Source: Ehretia macrophylla (lineage: Eukaryota > Streptophyta > Magnoliopsida > Boraginales > Ehretiaceae). Taken from it: a stretch of DNA of 64,000 nt. How positions within the stretch are numbered: position 1 is the first letter of the stretch; the number at the start of each line of letters is the position of its first letter. Under the pieces are notes generated by a model, which was not told where the DNA came from, made no database searches, and was given only the letters and a program-made list of their open reading frames with translations. The translations under genes were made by a program, and so were the position numbers. Below are positions 25,389 through 38,135 of the stretch, piece after piece. The stretch lies in NCBI GenBank assembly GCA_037974665.1, contig CM075782.1, positions 44,675,851-44,739,850 of the forward strand. The letters are read 5' to 3'.

Positions 25389-25515
25389 CTGAGCATTTGC
25401 TCTAGTGGTATGGAGCTCGCTTTGTGTGCGAGATATTTTAAGATCTATTTTAATAAGTGTAACATCATAATGTGATGTAATATTGGCTTACACCTCCTTT
25501 TAAATAAATAAAAAA
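25389..25515 (+). mobile_element. probable tRNA-derived SINE
   Basis: 'tgctctagtggtatggagct' resembles the polymerase III A-box region of plant SINEs. It is followed by 'cgctttgtgtgcgagatatt', where the B box has decayed, then 'attggcttacacctcc' and an A-rich tail (aaataaataaaaaaag). A short repeat, ttcaata, lies on both sides and may be the target duplication. Confidence 0.5.
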
Positions 25516-26520
25516 AGTATTTCAATATATATTATACGTCCTCATATATAAGTCTAATTATGCACAGGCCGATGTCGAATTTTTTCAATAAGAATTATAT
25601 ATTAAATTTTAATACTTATATACGAATTTTTTGCATTTTTTAGTGGGGGAAACACAAAAAAGCAAAATGAAAGTTTGACAACAAAAAACCAATCATATGT
25701 ATATTAACGTTTGCTCTAAGTCATTCTACAACTTATATGTATCAAACTGATATTTTCAAAACCTTCTTTTAGGAGTATTTGTTTCTACGCAACATCTTTG
25801 TGCTCTTTGATATTGTTGTCATAAATACTAAATTTCAGTAGTAGTCTTGCACTCAATCAAAAGAAAAAGACAGTAATAGTCTCTGGTTTTTTCTTAGATT
25901 TTGAGTTTAATCGCTAATGTTAAACAATTCACATTATAAAGTGTCAAATGTTCTGCTTTTTATCAAGTTGAGTATTGTGTATGCCGGGCCTTTCGGGTGT
26001 TATGTCTTGGCCAAGCTTACTGTACCTGCCTTTTGTTATTCTCTTTCAAATTTGGATGGAAACTTCATGAAATTATTTTTATACGTGAAATCATCTTTCA
26101 TCTTGGTGTGTTCATTCAAATTTGCAAATTAGTCTCTCAAAAAAGCACGTGTATGATTTTTTTAAAATTTTTTTGGGTCAAGAGGCATCAGTATTATCAA
26201 TTGGATCGGGTAAAAATTCTACAGTGAAGTTAATTGTAGGGGCAGGGGAGAGGATTAAGATCCTCAGGCTAATTAGTGTTGTATTCTAATATTTTAACAT
26301 TATATTTTAATCTTTTATTTCAATTAAAATATTTGAAATTTTATTTTCTTTTACTATTTTTTTGTAATTTAAAATTAAAACAAATGACTAAAATATAATG
26401 TTAGAATATTAGGACCGCGATGGGTGTTTCGGTGCTTGGCAGTTAGGTGCGAGGTTAAGGTGGTTGAGAGGCCACTAAATAGCTTTATTGCAATTGAAAT
26501 GCCGCTATATTTTTTTCTCC

Positions 26521-26527
26521 TATAAAA
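26521..26527 (+). promoter_or_regulatory. TATA box of the pectate lyase gene
   Basis: TATAAAA lies 152 bases before the ATG, which implies a leader of about 120 bases. The leader is purine-rich (gagagagaaaacatagagag and similar). Confidence 0.6.
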
Positions 26528-26678
26528 GGAGTGCTTCTCTGACACATTTTCTTTGACTCTATTCGTTTTCCATTTACTCCCCATGTTAAGATCAAGGAAG
26601 TAGATCAACATTGTTATTCTTATTTAGAGAGAGAAAACATAGAGAGAAGAAGAAGAGGAAGAGCTGAAGAGAGCAATA

Positions 26679-29600
26679 ATGGCAGTAGTCTTTTTAAGAC
26701 CTTTTGCTCTCTATGCATTACTAGCTATTATTTTGCTTGGAAATGTAGCTGCTGTGAGAGATAGGTACATATTAGTATGAAGCATTTTTTGGGTTTTTTT
26801 TTAATGACAGAAAACTCTTGTAAGAAATCCTTCGAGCTCGCTGCATGCAATTGCAGCATAATGTATTTGCTTAATTAACTTAACGTTTTTTGTTTTCTTT
26901 TGTTTTCTTCAATCTTGTTTTTGTTCTAATGTGACTTCAGGGTTGAAGAAACAAATCGTTTTCAGAGGTCAAAAAACACAACAATGGCGGATAGGTAGGT
27001 TACATGCACTCTCATCACCATGCGAGCTTGATGATCAGTAGATTTTTCTTTTTCGGTGTACAATAAATCAGCACCGTTGATTATGGAACTTTGTGATGAT
27101 CCCAACCGTCCAGGTCGGATCTGAAAGATCTTGAACGTTAGTTCTGTTTATGATACTATCATAACTTCCAGTCTTTTTCTTCTCAAATTTGGTAAAACTT
27201 TGCTTCGCTGTCCACATCCCAAAATTGCCCTTGAGGAATTGCTGAAATTCACTCAATTTGTTGCTAATTATGCTGTTTGTTCATTAATTCTGTGAGGTTA
27301 GTTTCGTAAATTCACATCATAGATATATAGTTTCTTTCAGAGTCTCCAATGTTTCCAACCAATAGCTATCCATTATCATAAGCTCTCTGACCTTTTATGT
27401 CTCGAGGACAGTGTTTTTTTGTCCTAATGGAATTTATTAAAATGCGGTCACTCGAGTATACAGTTAGTTTATAATTAAATTTTATAGTCGACAGATTATA
27501 AGATAAGCGGTCACCTGAATACACAGTTTGATTATAAATTTTATAGTCTACAAATTATAAGATAAGCGGTCACTTGAGTATACTATTTGTTTGTCCATTT
27601 TGTAGTGTACAGATTATAAAATAAGCGGTCACGTTTAATATTTGTTGAAACTATTTTGTTCATAATGTAAAATGTTATTTATTGGTTATTGTATATTTTC
27701 AGGTTAAATGAAGAGGATGATCTCAAGCATGAGCATGCTGTGGACAACCCAGAAGAAATTGCTTCAATGGTTGATATGTAAGTTGAAATTCTCTTCATTA
27801 ATTATTGCTATATATATATATATAACAATAATTAAAATGTGGTTGCTTTATGGTGACTTGTCATACCTCCACACATCATGTGTTTCATTTAACGATCGCA
27901 TTGTGAGATAGAGTTACTGAGTGAAAGATACATCGCATGATCCCCACATTAGCCACAAAGTAAACACACCCTACCCTTTCATGTCTTGCATTTTCTACCT
28001 ACTTGTTTCGTACCGAAAAATTCTTGCCTAGACCTAAATTATATTTTATTTATGTACAGTCTAGGCCAATTATTATATTATTTAGCACATTATTAGTATC
28101 AAAAATTAATAATCGATAATATAATTTTAAATAAAACTATAATCTTAGTCTAGACACGAATTTTTTGAATTTCATCTCCCATCAAATCTTACACTGATTT
28201 ACTGACAGTCAAAGAGTCAAGTAGTTAGCTACTGAACACTCTTTGGAATATTGCACATGCAATACGACAGGTCCCTCTAAAGTCTATTTTAAACACTTAC
28301 AGCTGATCCAAATTTTCAATTGATCAATAAGATATTTTAGTTTATTAAATTAAAGTTGTTTCTGATTAGCTAAGCTAAATTAAATCTCTCTCGTGCATTA
28401 CTATATTGCCTATCATAGTTGTTTTGGTCAAGAAAGTGTTTTAAACGGATTTAGATCCTATCGTATCTTATAAAGTTATTAGTGAAATTCAATAGTGATA
28501 CTAGATCTATATCATTTTTATCATAATTACATGGTCATATCATCACTATTGGATCTCTACATGAACTTTTTATTGTCGTTGGATTTACTGACAAAAAAAA
28601 AAAAATTATCATTAAATTTCTTTTATAACGTGTTGTTGTGATGATACAAGAGGATCCAATTCCGCTTTGAAGTGTTAAGCATCTGATTTCACTGCTACAT
28701 CTTGTTGCCAGCCTTACCCACATGTCCTTGTTGCGAGATCCGCACATCACGCTTTAAAACTTATTTTTCATGTCCTTTTCTTCACCTTCTCTATGTTTTA
28801 CTTGCAAGTACAATGGCTTTACATTCCCACATATATTGTTTGTTTTATTTTTGGTAATTTTAACTTTATCACGTCGGTCCTTCCACTCCTTTGTAAAGGA
28901 CCCCCGTTTTTATGATGGAAAACACTTTGAAAAGTATTTTTGATTCACAAAATGATTTAAATTTTAAAATACATGACTCTATCTGAAAAATGTAAGATTG
29001 AATATCTTTTATTCTATTGTAAAGCCTTCTTTTTTTTTTCTTTCCTTTTTTTTTATTTATCGGGAAACAATCTTGAGAAACCATTTTAGACTCACATTGT
29101 GCTCCATGTCCTGAATCACATGACTCCACTCGAAAGAGACATAATCCGAGTTCCTTTCATTCCTTTGTAAAGCCTTCTTATTTTTACACCGGGAGAACAA
29201 TTATATGAAACTCTTTGAACTCACATCATGAACCAAACTTTAGACCACATAACTTTGTTCAAAAAAACATGTTCCGATTTCCTTTCATTCCTTTGTAAAA
29301 CCTTAACGTGCAATTCCTATAGTAGTATAGTTCTCTGAAGATTTCATACATGGAAAATTTACTAGAAAAAAGATGTTGTGTGCTTTTTCATCACGTGCCT
29401 GCAAACTAAATGCCTCATCTTTTAAAGTAATTTAGAATGACCGACTAGCTTATCAAAAGGTATTAAAAAACTAAATATGCATCGGATTATGCACTTGTTA
29501 AAACATCTGTTGTCTTCATTTGTATTCTTAATGATATTATTAAAAAATAATCTTAGCCTGTTTAAGGTTCATAATTTTATTACTTGAAACACAATATATA

Positions 29601-32600
29601 GTGCACTTGATTTCAGAAATAAAATTGAGGGAATATAAATCTAATCTTTGAATTATTTTGTCTGAAAAGCACATGAAAACTGTCACAAACTTTCAGACAA
29701 GACTGAAATCTACATGTAATGGAATATGTAGGGGAATGAACTAGAATTATTTTAAGGTTTGGATTCTCGTACAACGCCAACTATCTTATAATGTTACTAC
29801 GAAAATTTTGATGGTTAATTGTCCAATCTAACACTGACGAAATAATGATAATAAGGGCTTAACAAACCATCTCTTATTTAGTAGTTATCACCACTGAACT
29901 TTGGGTCCCCTCTTACTATTATATTGGGTGTCATTCATAAGATTATAGAGTAAACGATTTAATACTTATTTGTATTTTGTCAAAAGTATATAATATTTTC
30001 TTGTGTTTTAAAACGTAACTAATTATCTCATTGTTTTATAAAAGTAGTTGAATATCCCCCTATATTTTAAAACGTAGCGGATTACCTTCCTGTGTTTTAA
30101 AAATGTAACTGAATATCCCTCTGTGTTTTAAAAATGAACCCTAAACCTTGTGTTTTTAACAAGAGGTATTCAACTACGTTTTTAAAAACACCCGAATACC
30201 TCCCTGTGTTTTAAAAATGAACCCTAAATCCTGTGTTTTTAACAATGGGTATTCAACTATGTTTTTAAAAATACAGGGGATATTCAACTACATTTTTAAA
30301 ATGTAAGGAGATAATCAGTTACGTTTTAAAACACAGAGGGTATTCAACTATTTTTATAAAATACAGGAAGATAATCAGTTACGTTTTAAAATACAGGAGA
30401 TATTGTACACTTTTGACAAAATATAAAAATATGTTAAATTATTAAAAATTATCATCTATTAATTTATCACCGTGAATTAAACAGTCAATTATTATTATTA
30501 AAAAGTAAGTGTCACGGGATAATCCGGGTCAATTATTTTGAATAACTTTAAGATCCCACAAGTGGGTTGGACCACATAGATTTGGTCTGTATTTTTCCCC
30601 AGGCTGTCAAGGGGCATAAGCTCCAGAAAGATGAGATCTGGCTTCATTCCGGTAGATGCAATGCAGGCATTAGCAGATGGCTACACTGACACAATGCCAT
30701 GACCTTATTAAATGGGGCAGTCATTGGGTCCGGCTTGCCTATCCGCTCTTATTAACACTAGATCCACATTATATAAATTTTACGCGTTGAGGGCCGGACC
30801 CAATAATTTTGCTTATTAAATGACTTTCGATCAGTTCGGAGAATTAAATGCCCACCGACGCTTTGTGAACCAAATGCTTCCACCTCGTGCATTTATTTCC
30901 AATGTTTGAACATCGTGTGTGGTTTCCGTATGAACCGTATTCATCATTCTCACATTAATTCACATGGCCCCGTAACTATTTTGCATAGCATTTGTCTAAT
31001 GTTTTTTTTAACATTATTCTAATGCATCTGATTACATATTCAGTTCACTAAATATTCTGATACTACTAAATTATAGAACGTCAAGAAAATTATTAATATT
31101 TACATGAACCTAATGCTTTTATTTTATCCCATTTGTGATAATAAATGTAAAAAGTAAAAAGTTGGTCATTATTAATGCTTACATGAACTTTAATGCTTTT
31201 ATTTTATCCAATTAACGATAATAAATGTAAAAAGTAAAAACTTGATAATAAATTCGAGTTGTGAAAATCGTCTTTATTAAATTTAAGATAAAAATGCATA
31301 AAATAGAGCTCAAATTGAGTTCAACTCTTTCCCTGTTCTCAATGCATAATAAAAGCTTAGTGCAATGGTGTACGCGTACTTGTTGGAGAAAAAAAGTCTA
31401 ATCATAATAACAATGTATTTAATACTCAAATGACTTTAATTCTTTTAGTTTATCCAATTTATAAAAAGTAAAAAATTGGTCACCCTTTTGAATTGTAGAA
31501 ACAGTAACTTTCAAAACGAAAGGTAAGATGGTAATACAACAAAACTCAAAATGAGTCCGATCATTTTTCAAACATTACACATAGTAGAAGTTGCATGTAC
31601 GGAGTTGTGTAGTGTCTATACTTGTTGGACAAAGAAAAAGTTGGATTTTAATAACAGTGTACTTCGTTTTGTTTAACCAGGAGCATTCGGAATAGCACGG
31701 AAAGGAGAAAACTAGGTTTCTTCACGTGTGGAACTGGAAATCCTATCGATGATTGCTGGCGCTGTGACCGGAATTGGATGCGCCACCGCAGACGTCTAGC
31801 AGATTGTGCTATCGGCTTCGGGCGTAATGCAATCGGGGGTCGTGATGGCAGGTAAGACTTGTGCATCCATATAAGGGCGAGTGGGGCTGTAGTTTTCACT
31901 GGCCCAAAATAACGCTAAAAAATCTAGAACTAATTAATCCCTACTGAGAAAAAATTTTGAATTCGCCCTGACAGGTACTACGTTGTCGCTGATCCAGGCG
32001 ATGACGACCCTGTAAATCCTCGACCTGGAACGCTTCGCCATGCCGTAATCCAAGATAGGCCTCTCTGGATTGTCTTCAAACGTGACATGGTGATCACCTT
32101 AAAGCAAGAGCTGATCATGAACAGCTTCAAGACAATTGATGGTCGTGGCACAAATGTTCACATCGCCAATGGCGCTTGCATCACAATTCAGTTTGTTACG
32201 AACATTATCATTCATGGTGTCCACATTCACGACTGCAAACCTACTGGCAATGCCATGGTGCGTAGCTCACCTACTCACTATGGATGGAGGACGATTGCTG
32301 ATGGCGACGCGATCTCCATTTTCGGTTCAAGCCATATCTGGATTGATCACAACTCGCTGTCTAACTGTGCTGATGGGCTTGTGGATGCCATTATGGGATC
32401 AACTGCAATTACCATCTCGAACAATTACTTCACTCACCACAATGAGGTCTTTTGCTGATCCGAGTTGATTATTTTATGCAAATATCATAAGACTTGACAA
32501 TCTTACAGAAACTGATTCTTCGTTTGTGAAATATCCGGACAGGTTATTTTATTAGGACACAGTGACTCTTATGTCAGAGACAAGGGTATGCAGGTTACAA

Positions 32601-33229
32601 TTGCCTTCAACCATTTCGGAGAAGGTTTGATCCAGAGAATGCCAAGGTAATGTGTCCAATCCTTATTTTTATTCTCGTGTATTTTGGAGGCGACAGTATT
32701 ATTCTTCTATAGTTGTAAATAGGACTAAAATTGATAGTTGTGATGATCTGAGTCTGAGTTATATGATATGCAGGTGTAGGCACGGCTATTTTCACGTTGT
32801 AAACAATGACTATACTCACTGGGAGATGTACGCAATTGGTGGCAGTGCTGATCCGACAATTAACAGCCAGGGCAACCGATATCTTGCCCCGGCCAACCCT
32901 TTTGCTAAAGAGGTTAGAATGGTGAACTTGGAAGAGAAAGGCTCGTGGCAATGTACATTCATTTGTTAGATGATCGTTGTATCTAACTCTCGAGATGGTG
33001 TTAACAGGTAACGAAGAGAGTAGAACCTAATAATGGTATGTGGAAACACTGGAACTGGAGATCAGAAGGAGATCTTATGCTAAATGGAGCCTATTTCACT
33101 GCTTCTGGCCGCAGAGCTGCAGCCAGTTACGCTAAGGCCTCAAGTTTAGCAGCCAAGCCGTCCTCCCTCGTTGGTACCCTTACCTCTGGTGCTGGTGCTC
33201 TCTTCTGTCGCAAGGGCTATCAGTGCTGA
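26679..33229 (+). CDS. pectate lyase, polysaccharide lyase family 1 (8 exons)
   Basis: Cleaves de-esterified pectin (polygalacturonate) in the cell wall by beta-elimination, using calcium. Exons are 26679-26764, 26941-26994, 27703-27777, 31681-31851, 31975-32446, 32543-32646, 32774-32912 and 33008-33229. All introns are GT-AG, phases agree, and the frame is 1323 nt (440 aa). Residues 1-25 are a signal peptide ([20 protein letters not shown]...). The Pec_lyase_N region ([20 protein letters not shown]) follows, then the conserved block [19 protein letters not shown]. The PL1 beta-helix carries [20 protein letters not shown] (from residue 237) and CADGLVDA with the calcium-site Asp residues. The catalytic-arginine motif RMPRCR (residues 318-323) precedes [20 protein letters not shown]. 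The tail ends FCRKGYQC. Predicted to be secreted. The N-terminal extension recalls the anther and pollen pectate lyases (LAT59-like), but expression cannot be seen here. Intron 3 is unusually long, ~3.9 kb. Confidence 0.95.
27444..27650 (+). repeat. tandem repeat in intron 2 of the pectate lyase gene
   Basis: The phrase gcggtcac recurs at 27444, 27507, 27566 and 27624 (spacings 63, 59, 58). Between them lie 'gagtatacagtttgtttata', 'attttatagtcgacagatta' and 'taagataa' variants. About 3.5 imperfect copies. Confidence 0.8.
28880..29310 (+). repeat. degenerate tandem repeat (~130 bp unit) in intron 3 of the pectate lyase gene
   Basis: 'tcctttcattcctttgtaaa' occurs near 29150 and 29280, and a weaker relative ('ccttccactcctttgtaaag') near 28878. 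Between them are similar phrases ('actcacattgtgctccatg' and 'actcacatcatgaaccaaac'). About three copies, well diverged. Confidence 0.6.
29948..30447. mobile_element. MITE, 'gagtaaacga' family, inside pectate lyase intron 3
   Basis: The left arm starts gagtaaacgatttaatactt and continues with repeated 'cctgtgttttaaaacgtaac' phrases. The right arm is their complement ('gttacgttttaaaacacaga'), giving a ~500-bp imperfect palindrome. It is the same family as the better-preserved copy at 42996-43376. The outermost right end has decayed. A transcript through the intron could fold into a long hairpin here. Confidence 0.75.
30448..31680. other. rest of pectate lyase intron 3
   Basis: Two similar stretches (31082-31170 and 31170-31250), each containing a 'tgcttttattttatccaatt' phrase and 'aataaatgtaaaaagtaaaa', show a local duplication; a third, weaker copy lies near 31430-31480. 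A GC-richer piece at 30540-30870 resembles neither neighbour; I found no coding sense in it. Confidence 0.45.
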
Positions 33230-34135
33230 TTCAAACTACATATACCGAGAGCAATAAGATTAAAGGAACGAAACAACAATCATCTATTGATCGCGCCACA
33301 GTAAAAATCCAGCCTATTTTCATCAACCTCCTTTCAATTTCTTGTTTCTACCTATCCTGTGATATCTGACAAGCTATATGTACATCTTTTTCATGGTACA
33401 AAGTCACCCATCCACGCCCCGTATTATGCCATTATTCCCCATTGTTGGTCAACCTCGGCCTGCTTCAACCTGAAAAATTTGATACCTCTGGAGCAGGCGC
33501 AGAAGCGTTGTTCCTTCATTCATCACATAATGCCATGTCTCATTTCCTCGCACACACTCCAAAAAAAAAAAAAGTTTAAAAAAAAAATCCCCTTGTTCCC
33601 CTGCAATTCGAGTGTCAAACCTCCTCGTTTATGTTATATCAAAGCCCAAATTATCAAACGGTTTGAGTTTAATTCTCCTCACATCTCTGCTTCCTTCATC
33701 CCACATTTTAGCCGAGTCAGGTGCATAGAACGGAAAGTGAGAAAAATGAAAGTGAATATAGAGCTCAATTTCCATATTGCTTCTTGTAACAAATGTTCAG
33801 AACTTGGTTATGATTCTTCTATAATGTAATTATGGTTTGTGTCATCTTTCTTTTTTCTTTCTTGTTTGGTCAGAATGGTTTATGTCATCTTAAAATTCTC
33901 TGTTTTTTTACTGTAAATGTCTGTTCATTTCAATTAATAGACAAATTTTACTTGATAGCATTGTGATGCAATGTTTTTTTTCCCCTTATCCAAGAGATAA
34001 TATTTGCTGTGAGACATTAAACATGTTGGAAGGATATTAATGCCGTAAGAGCAGAAGTTGAGTTGAATTGTCGAGTAATGAGTAGAGTGAAAGTGTCACG
34101 CTCTCAAACCAATTAACGTTACTAATTTAAAATTA

Positions 34136-34548
34136 GGGCAAATTAGACAAATAGTTCCTATTGTTTACAAAATTTGAACAAATAGTCCCTATTATTTTAG
34201 AAGTCACGAGGTTAGTCCCTATTGTTTGTAAAAGTTCCACTAATAGTCCCCATTGTTTCAAAAGTCACTCAGTTAGTCTCTATTATTTGCAAAAATCTCT
34301 CCATTAGTCCTCAATGCTTGCAAATGCATTTACAAATATTAAGGATTAATAGAGAGACTTTTGTAAACAATAAGGACTAATAGAGAAACTTTTATAAACA
34401 ATAAGGACTAATTGAATGACTTGTGAAACAATGAGGACTAATGGTGAAACTTTTACAAACAATGAGGACTAATTGTGTGACTTTTAAAACAATAAGGACT
34501 ATTTGTCAAAAATTTGTAAACAATAAGGACTATTTGTGAGATTTGCCC
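34136..34548. mobile_element. MITE, 'caaatagtcc' family, with 9-bp target duplication
   Basis: Starts gggcaaattagacaaatag and ends ctatttgtgagatttgccc, so the ends are inverted. The inside is a palindrome of 'tagtccctattgttt' phrases. TTAAAATTA lies on both sides (34127-34135 and 34549-34557). The sister position near 40041, 'atttaaaattaaatgttttg', lacks the insert. A 9-bp duplication and long inverted ends point to the MULE superfamily. Confidence 0.9.
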
Positions 34549-34955
34549 TTAAAATTAAATATTTTAACCTCATATTTACTCACTTAAAAGGATGAATTCA
34601 AATTATTATTTAAACCCGAGGCTAATTTGTAAATCACTTTTATAATATTTTTCGCAGCAATGTGGGACATTGTACAAGTGAGAATAAAATTCCACTTTCA
34701 TCACATGCGTCCAAATTGTGTTTCTATTTTAGTTGATTTTTATTTACAGGAAAGCGTAAAATAAATAATATATTACATACAAATATGTTACATTTGTCAA
34801 GAATCGATCTTTGAACCTCTTGCATACAAATATTTTAGTTGATATTTTGATGTTAATTAAAAAACATTTGCTAAATTAGGTTTAATCTCTTCTTTAAAGA
34901 TAAAAATAATTTCGAATACACTAATTACATGAAAATAATAATTTTTAACATAAAA

Positions 34956-35022
34956 TCCGATGTAGCACTGGTAATGTCTTAGAAATTCAACTTGACATCT
35001 GGGTTCAAACCCCGGCAGCGGA
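34956..35022 (+). pseudogene. tRNA-Glu(UUC)-like cassette, copy A1
   Basis: 67 bp. The 5' TCCGATG and 3' CAGCGGA form the acceptor stem with one mismatch. The T arm is CTGGG-TTCAAAC-CCCGG. The anticodon-loop equivalent still reads TTC. The D arm is shortened by several bases compared with a real tRNA, so it is a pseudogene or tRNA-derived repeat, not a working tRNA gene. A long poly-T tract follows 8 bases after the end, as a polymerase III terminator would. Confidence 0.65.
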
Positions 35023-35234
35023 AAACTTCTTTTTTTTTTTTTTTTTTTTTGTATATTTCAATTATTCCAATTACCCATAGAAACACATAGGATTTCTTCT
35101 TTTTGTTACTTTCCTATCTTCTTTTAACATAAATTGTGTAACACAATATAAAAAAATATCCCTCTCCAAAATTAAATTAGATCAAGTCTTAATAAGATTA
35201 AAAAAGGCCAAAAGTAGCTCAGAGTGCTATCGTA

Positions 35235-35590
35235 GAAGCCCTTTAGTCATTATATCGGTGAACTGATTAGTTGTGAAAATAAACTGAATTTATAACTCTC
35301 TCTCCCGCTGCTACTTTCTCCCTCGCAAAATGCACGTCAAGTGAAATATGCTTCGTGAAAGCATGAAAAATTGAATTAGTTGTTAAATGGATAACCCCGA
35401 TATTATCACACCACAAAGTGGATGGTTTCATGGACGGCAAAGAAGCAAACTACTACATCCAAGTTCAACACTAAAGCAAAATATAATGCAATTGCTTTTT
35501 CCAGGGCAGAGTTATGCTAGTTGAAATCACTCTCTTATAGGAACTTCAGCGACACCAACAATATGCCTCCTTAGGAAAAACTAGTTGTAA
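35235..35590. mobile_element. small fossil piece of a Copia element
   Basis: Short stretches read like the RNase H end of a Copia polyprotein. The part near 35240-35350 reads on the minus strand (DIMTKGL-like and KHI..DVHF-like) and the part near 35430-35560 on the plus strand. It is old, broken and rearranged. A related piece lies at 41950-42600 in the sister unit. Confidence 0.6.
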
Positions 35591-36275
35591 ACAAAATGGG
35601 TAATTTTATTTCAAAACCTTTCAACTTTTGTTCAACTAGAGCTAGACTTATACTTCTTGCAATATGTGACTTAGACTCTTTTTGTTAGGTTGACCTTAAA
35701 TTAATATTTATACTCACAATATTAATTTATAAATCACTCTCACAATGTCTCTCACATTAATGCAGGAATTTTTGCGTCCATTGCAAATTAAATTAATAGA
35801 ATTAAAGGAGACTATTTTCAATATTGCACTTTATTTTATTTAAGAACCAAACAAGTATCTTAAGGAAATTTTTAAAAATAGTTTGTCATTTTGAACATCA
35901 ATGAAAGAGTGATATGAGCCTCACATGAATATGAAACCTACACAAATATGGGACCTACAAGCAAGATGATCGGCCAGTTCTGATGGACGTTTTCTATATG
36001 GACCCTTGTCTTAATATTGGTTATGAATTATGATATTTATCAAACTTATTATTCATAAAAAATGTGTCATATTTGTAACTGCATTATTAATTCAAAATTT
36101 TAAATATTATTTGCGGATCATTACTCGTTCACAATGTATTACAAACCCTAGTTATAGAAGCCTGAGAAGCCTAATAATATTGTTTCGAATATTTTAAAAG
36201 AACAAAAAAGTTTATTTTGACTATAGTTTTATAGTTTCATTAGATAAAAAGGAAAAGCAAAGCATGACATCAAAA

Positions 36276-36343
36276 TCCGCTGTAGCACTTGGCAATGTCT
36301 AACGATTTCAACTTGACATCCGGGTTCGAACCCCGGCAGCGGA
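36276..36343 (+). pseudogene. tRNA-Glu(UUC)-like cassette, copy B1
   Basis: 68 bp, among the best preserved. The acceptor stem TCCGCTG/CAGCGGA pairs perfectly over 7 bp. The T arm CCGGG-TTCGAAC-CCCGG is perfect and holds a canonical B box (GGTTCGAACCC). The anticodon loop ATTTCAA gives UUC. The D arm is short. Eukaryotic tRNA-Glu also starts TCCG and has the CCGGGTTCGA T arm, which is why Glu is proposed. Confidence 0.7.
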
Positions 36344-36491
36344 ATTTAATTTTTGTGTTTGTAGTGATGCAAATGATTTTTCTTTTGCTTCCTTATCAAC
36401 GGTAGATTTAGAATTATTGGGGTTAAACACATCATTTAATTAACACTCATACGAATAATATTTTTTTAATTAATTTTCACACTAAAATTAC

Positions 36492-36982
36492 GGGAAAAAA
36501 ATATTTTAGTCCCTCATAAATATGATAAATATCAAATAGGTTGTTGTAAATTTAAAAATCACTCCACAAGTCCCTATACTTTAATTTCTTTTGTAATTTT
36601 TGATGGAAAACGGTATAATGCACTAAAATGCCATTTTTTCCCTTTCAATTTGATCATTGTCTAACTATTTGTTAGACCTTTTTTTTTTTTTTTTTAATTG
36701 ATGTCCAACTTATTTGTTGGGATATGACTACACTAATGTAACTCTTTTTATCCAGCAAGCAAATGGCCACAATAAATTTTTTATAGCCAAAACTCCTTCC
36801 CGGCGTGTCATTACATGAAGCAATGAAATTTTGCAAGCATGACAAATTTACTAATCTACATTACATTTTAAGGGCAAAAATTGACATTTTAGTACATTAT
36901 GCATTTTTCCATAAAAAATTATATAGTAGATATTAAAGAGCAGGGACTTGTGAAAGAAAATTTCAAATAGGTTTTTTTTTTT
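36492..36982. mobile_element. MITE, 'attttagtccctca' family, copy 1
   Basis: Starts gggaaaaaaatattttagtc. Both arms contain 'cactaaaatgccattttt' or its complement and 'aagtccctatactttaat' or its complement. The flanks taaaattac (left) and taaaaatac (right) look like a 9-bp target duplication with one difference. The right arm is shorter than in the copy at 45210. Confidence 0.7.
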
Positions 36983-37508
36983 CTAAAAATACTTTAACAA
37001 TACACATCTCATGAGAAATCGATAGCTGAAAAATAAAATAGAACTCACACAATACAAAAGTAAAGACACAACCTCAATAGGGGTACGACTTTCATTTCTA
37101 GTTTCAGTTGGACTATATAAAGCTGACATATTCCTCAGTCTATTTACTTATCTAAAAGGGTGAATTTAAATCATTATTTAAAATCATGGCTAACTTATAA
37201 ATCACTTTCATAATATATTTTATAGCAATGTGGGACATGGTACAAGTGAGAATAAAATTCCAGTTTCATCAAATGTGTCCAAATTGTGTTTCTATTTTAG
37301 TTGATTTTTTTTATTATTTAAATGGAGGCCTAAGTCATATAATAATATATCACATATAAAGATGTTATATCTAGCGAGAATCGATCTTTGAACCTATCGC
37401 ATACAAATATTTTAGTTGATATTTTGATGTTAATTAAAAAGCATTTGCTAAATTAGAAATCATTTGGAATACATTAATTAAATAAAAATAACTACTCGTA
37501 ACATAAAA

Positions 37509-37575
37509 TTTGTTGTAGCACTGGTAATGTCTTAGAATTTCAACTTGACATTCGGGTTCAACCCCCGGCAATGGA
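37509..37575 (+). pseudogene. tRNA-Glu(UUC)-like cassette, copy A2
   Basis: 67 bp. The acceptor strands are TTTGTTG and CAATGGA. All seven positions can still pair when G-U is allowed, and one C-G pair has become T-A on both strands. The anticodon loop keeps TTC. The T arm has one change in its loop side. All acceptor-stem changes are C-to-T or G-to-A, so methyl-cytosine decay explains them as well as selection would. Confidence 0.6.
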
Positions 37576-38103
37576 AAACATTTTTTTTTAATATATATTT
37601 CAATTATTCCAACTACCCATAGAAAAACATAGGACTTCTTCCTTTTGTTACTTCCCTATCTTCTTTTAACATAAATTGTGTAACGCAATATAAAAAAATA
37701 TATATATTATTCTCTCCAAAATTAAAGCCTCACCTAAAGCCTCCAACAACACCACCAATACAGGTGGTCAACAATATGGTGGTAAAAAAATAGAAATAGT
37801 AGTAACGGCCAAGCGACGAGCGGCAAACATACAACACAGCCAAACCTCATACCAGTTTATTATGATGAGCTGTACAACGCAAACAAACCTCATACTAGCC
37901 AAATTTCACACTAATACAGGGCATCATAAAAGTGAGAAAAAATTTCACTTTTATCACATACGCCAAAATTTTGTTTCGATTTTGTTGATATTATGATGTT
38001 ATTAAAGCATTTTCTTAATTCGGATTGATCTTTCCTCTCAAAAATTTCATTCGCCGTGGTTAAGTAAAAATGAAAAGATTATTATTTAGTTTTAAATTCT
38101 CCT

Positions 38104-38135
38104 ATTGACATCCGGGTTCAAATCCCGGCAGCGGA
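38104..38135 (+). pseudogene. tRNA-Glu-like cassette, copy C1, 3' half only
   Basis: Only the T arm CCGGG-TTCAAAT-CCCGG and the acceptor strand CAGCGGA remain, preceded by 'cctattgacat' as in copy C2. The 5' half is replaced by unrelated AT-rich sequence. Confidence 0.55.

Noticed and set aside
33359-33829. 156-codon open frame after the pectate lyase stop
   Set aside because: It lies in the 3' region of the pectate lyase gene, has poly-lysine from a poly-A run, and resembles no protein I know. Probably untranslated.
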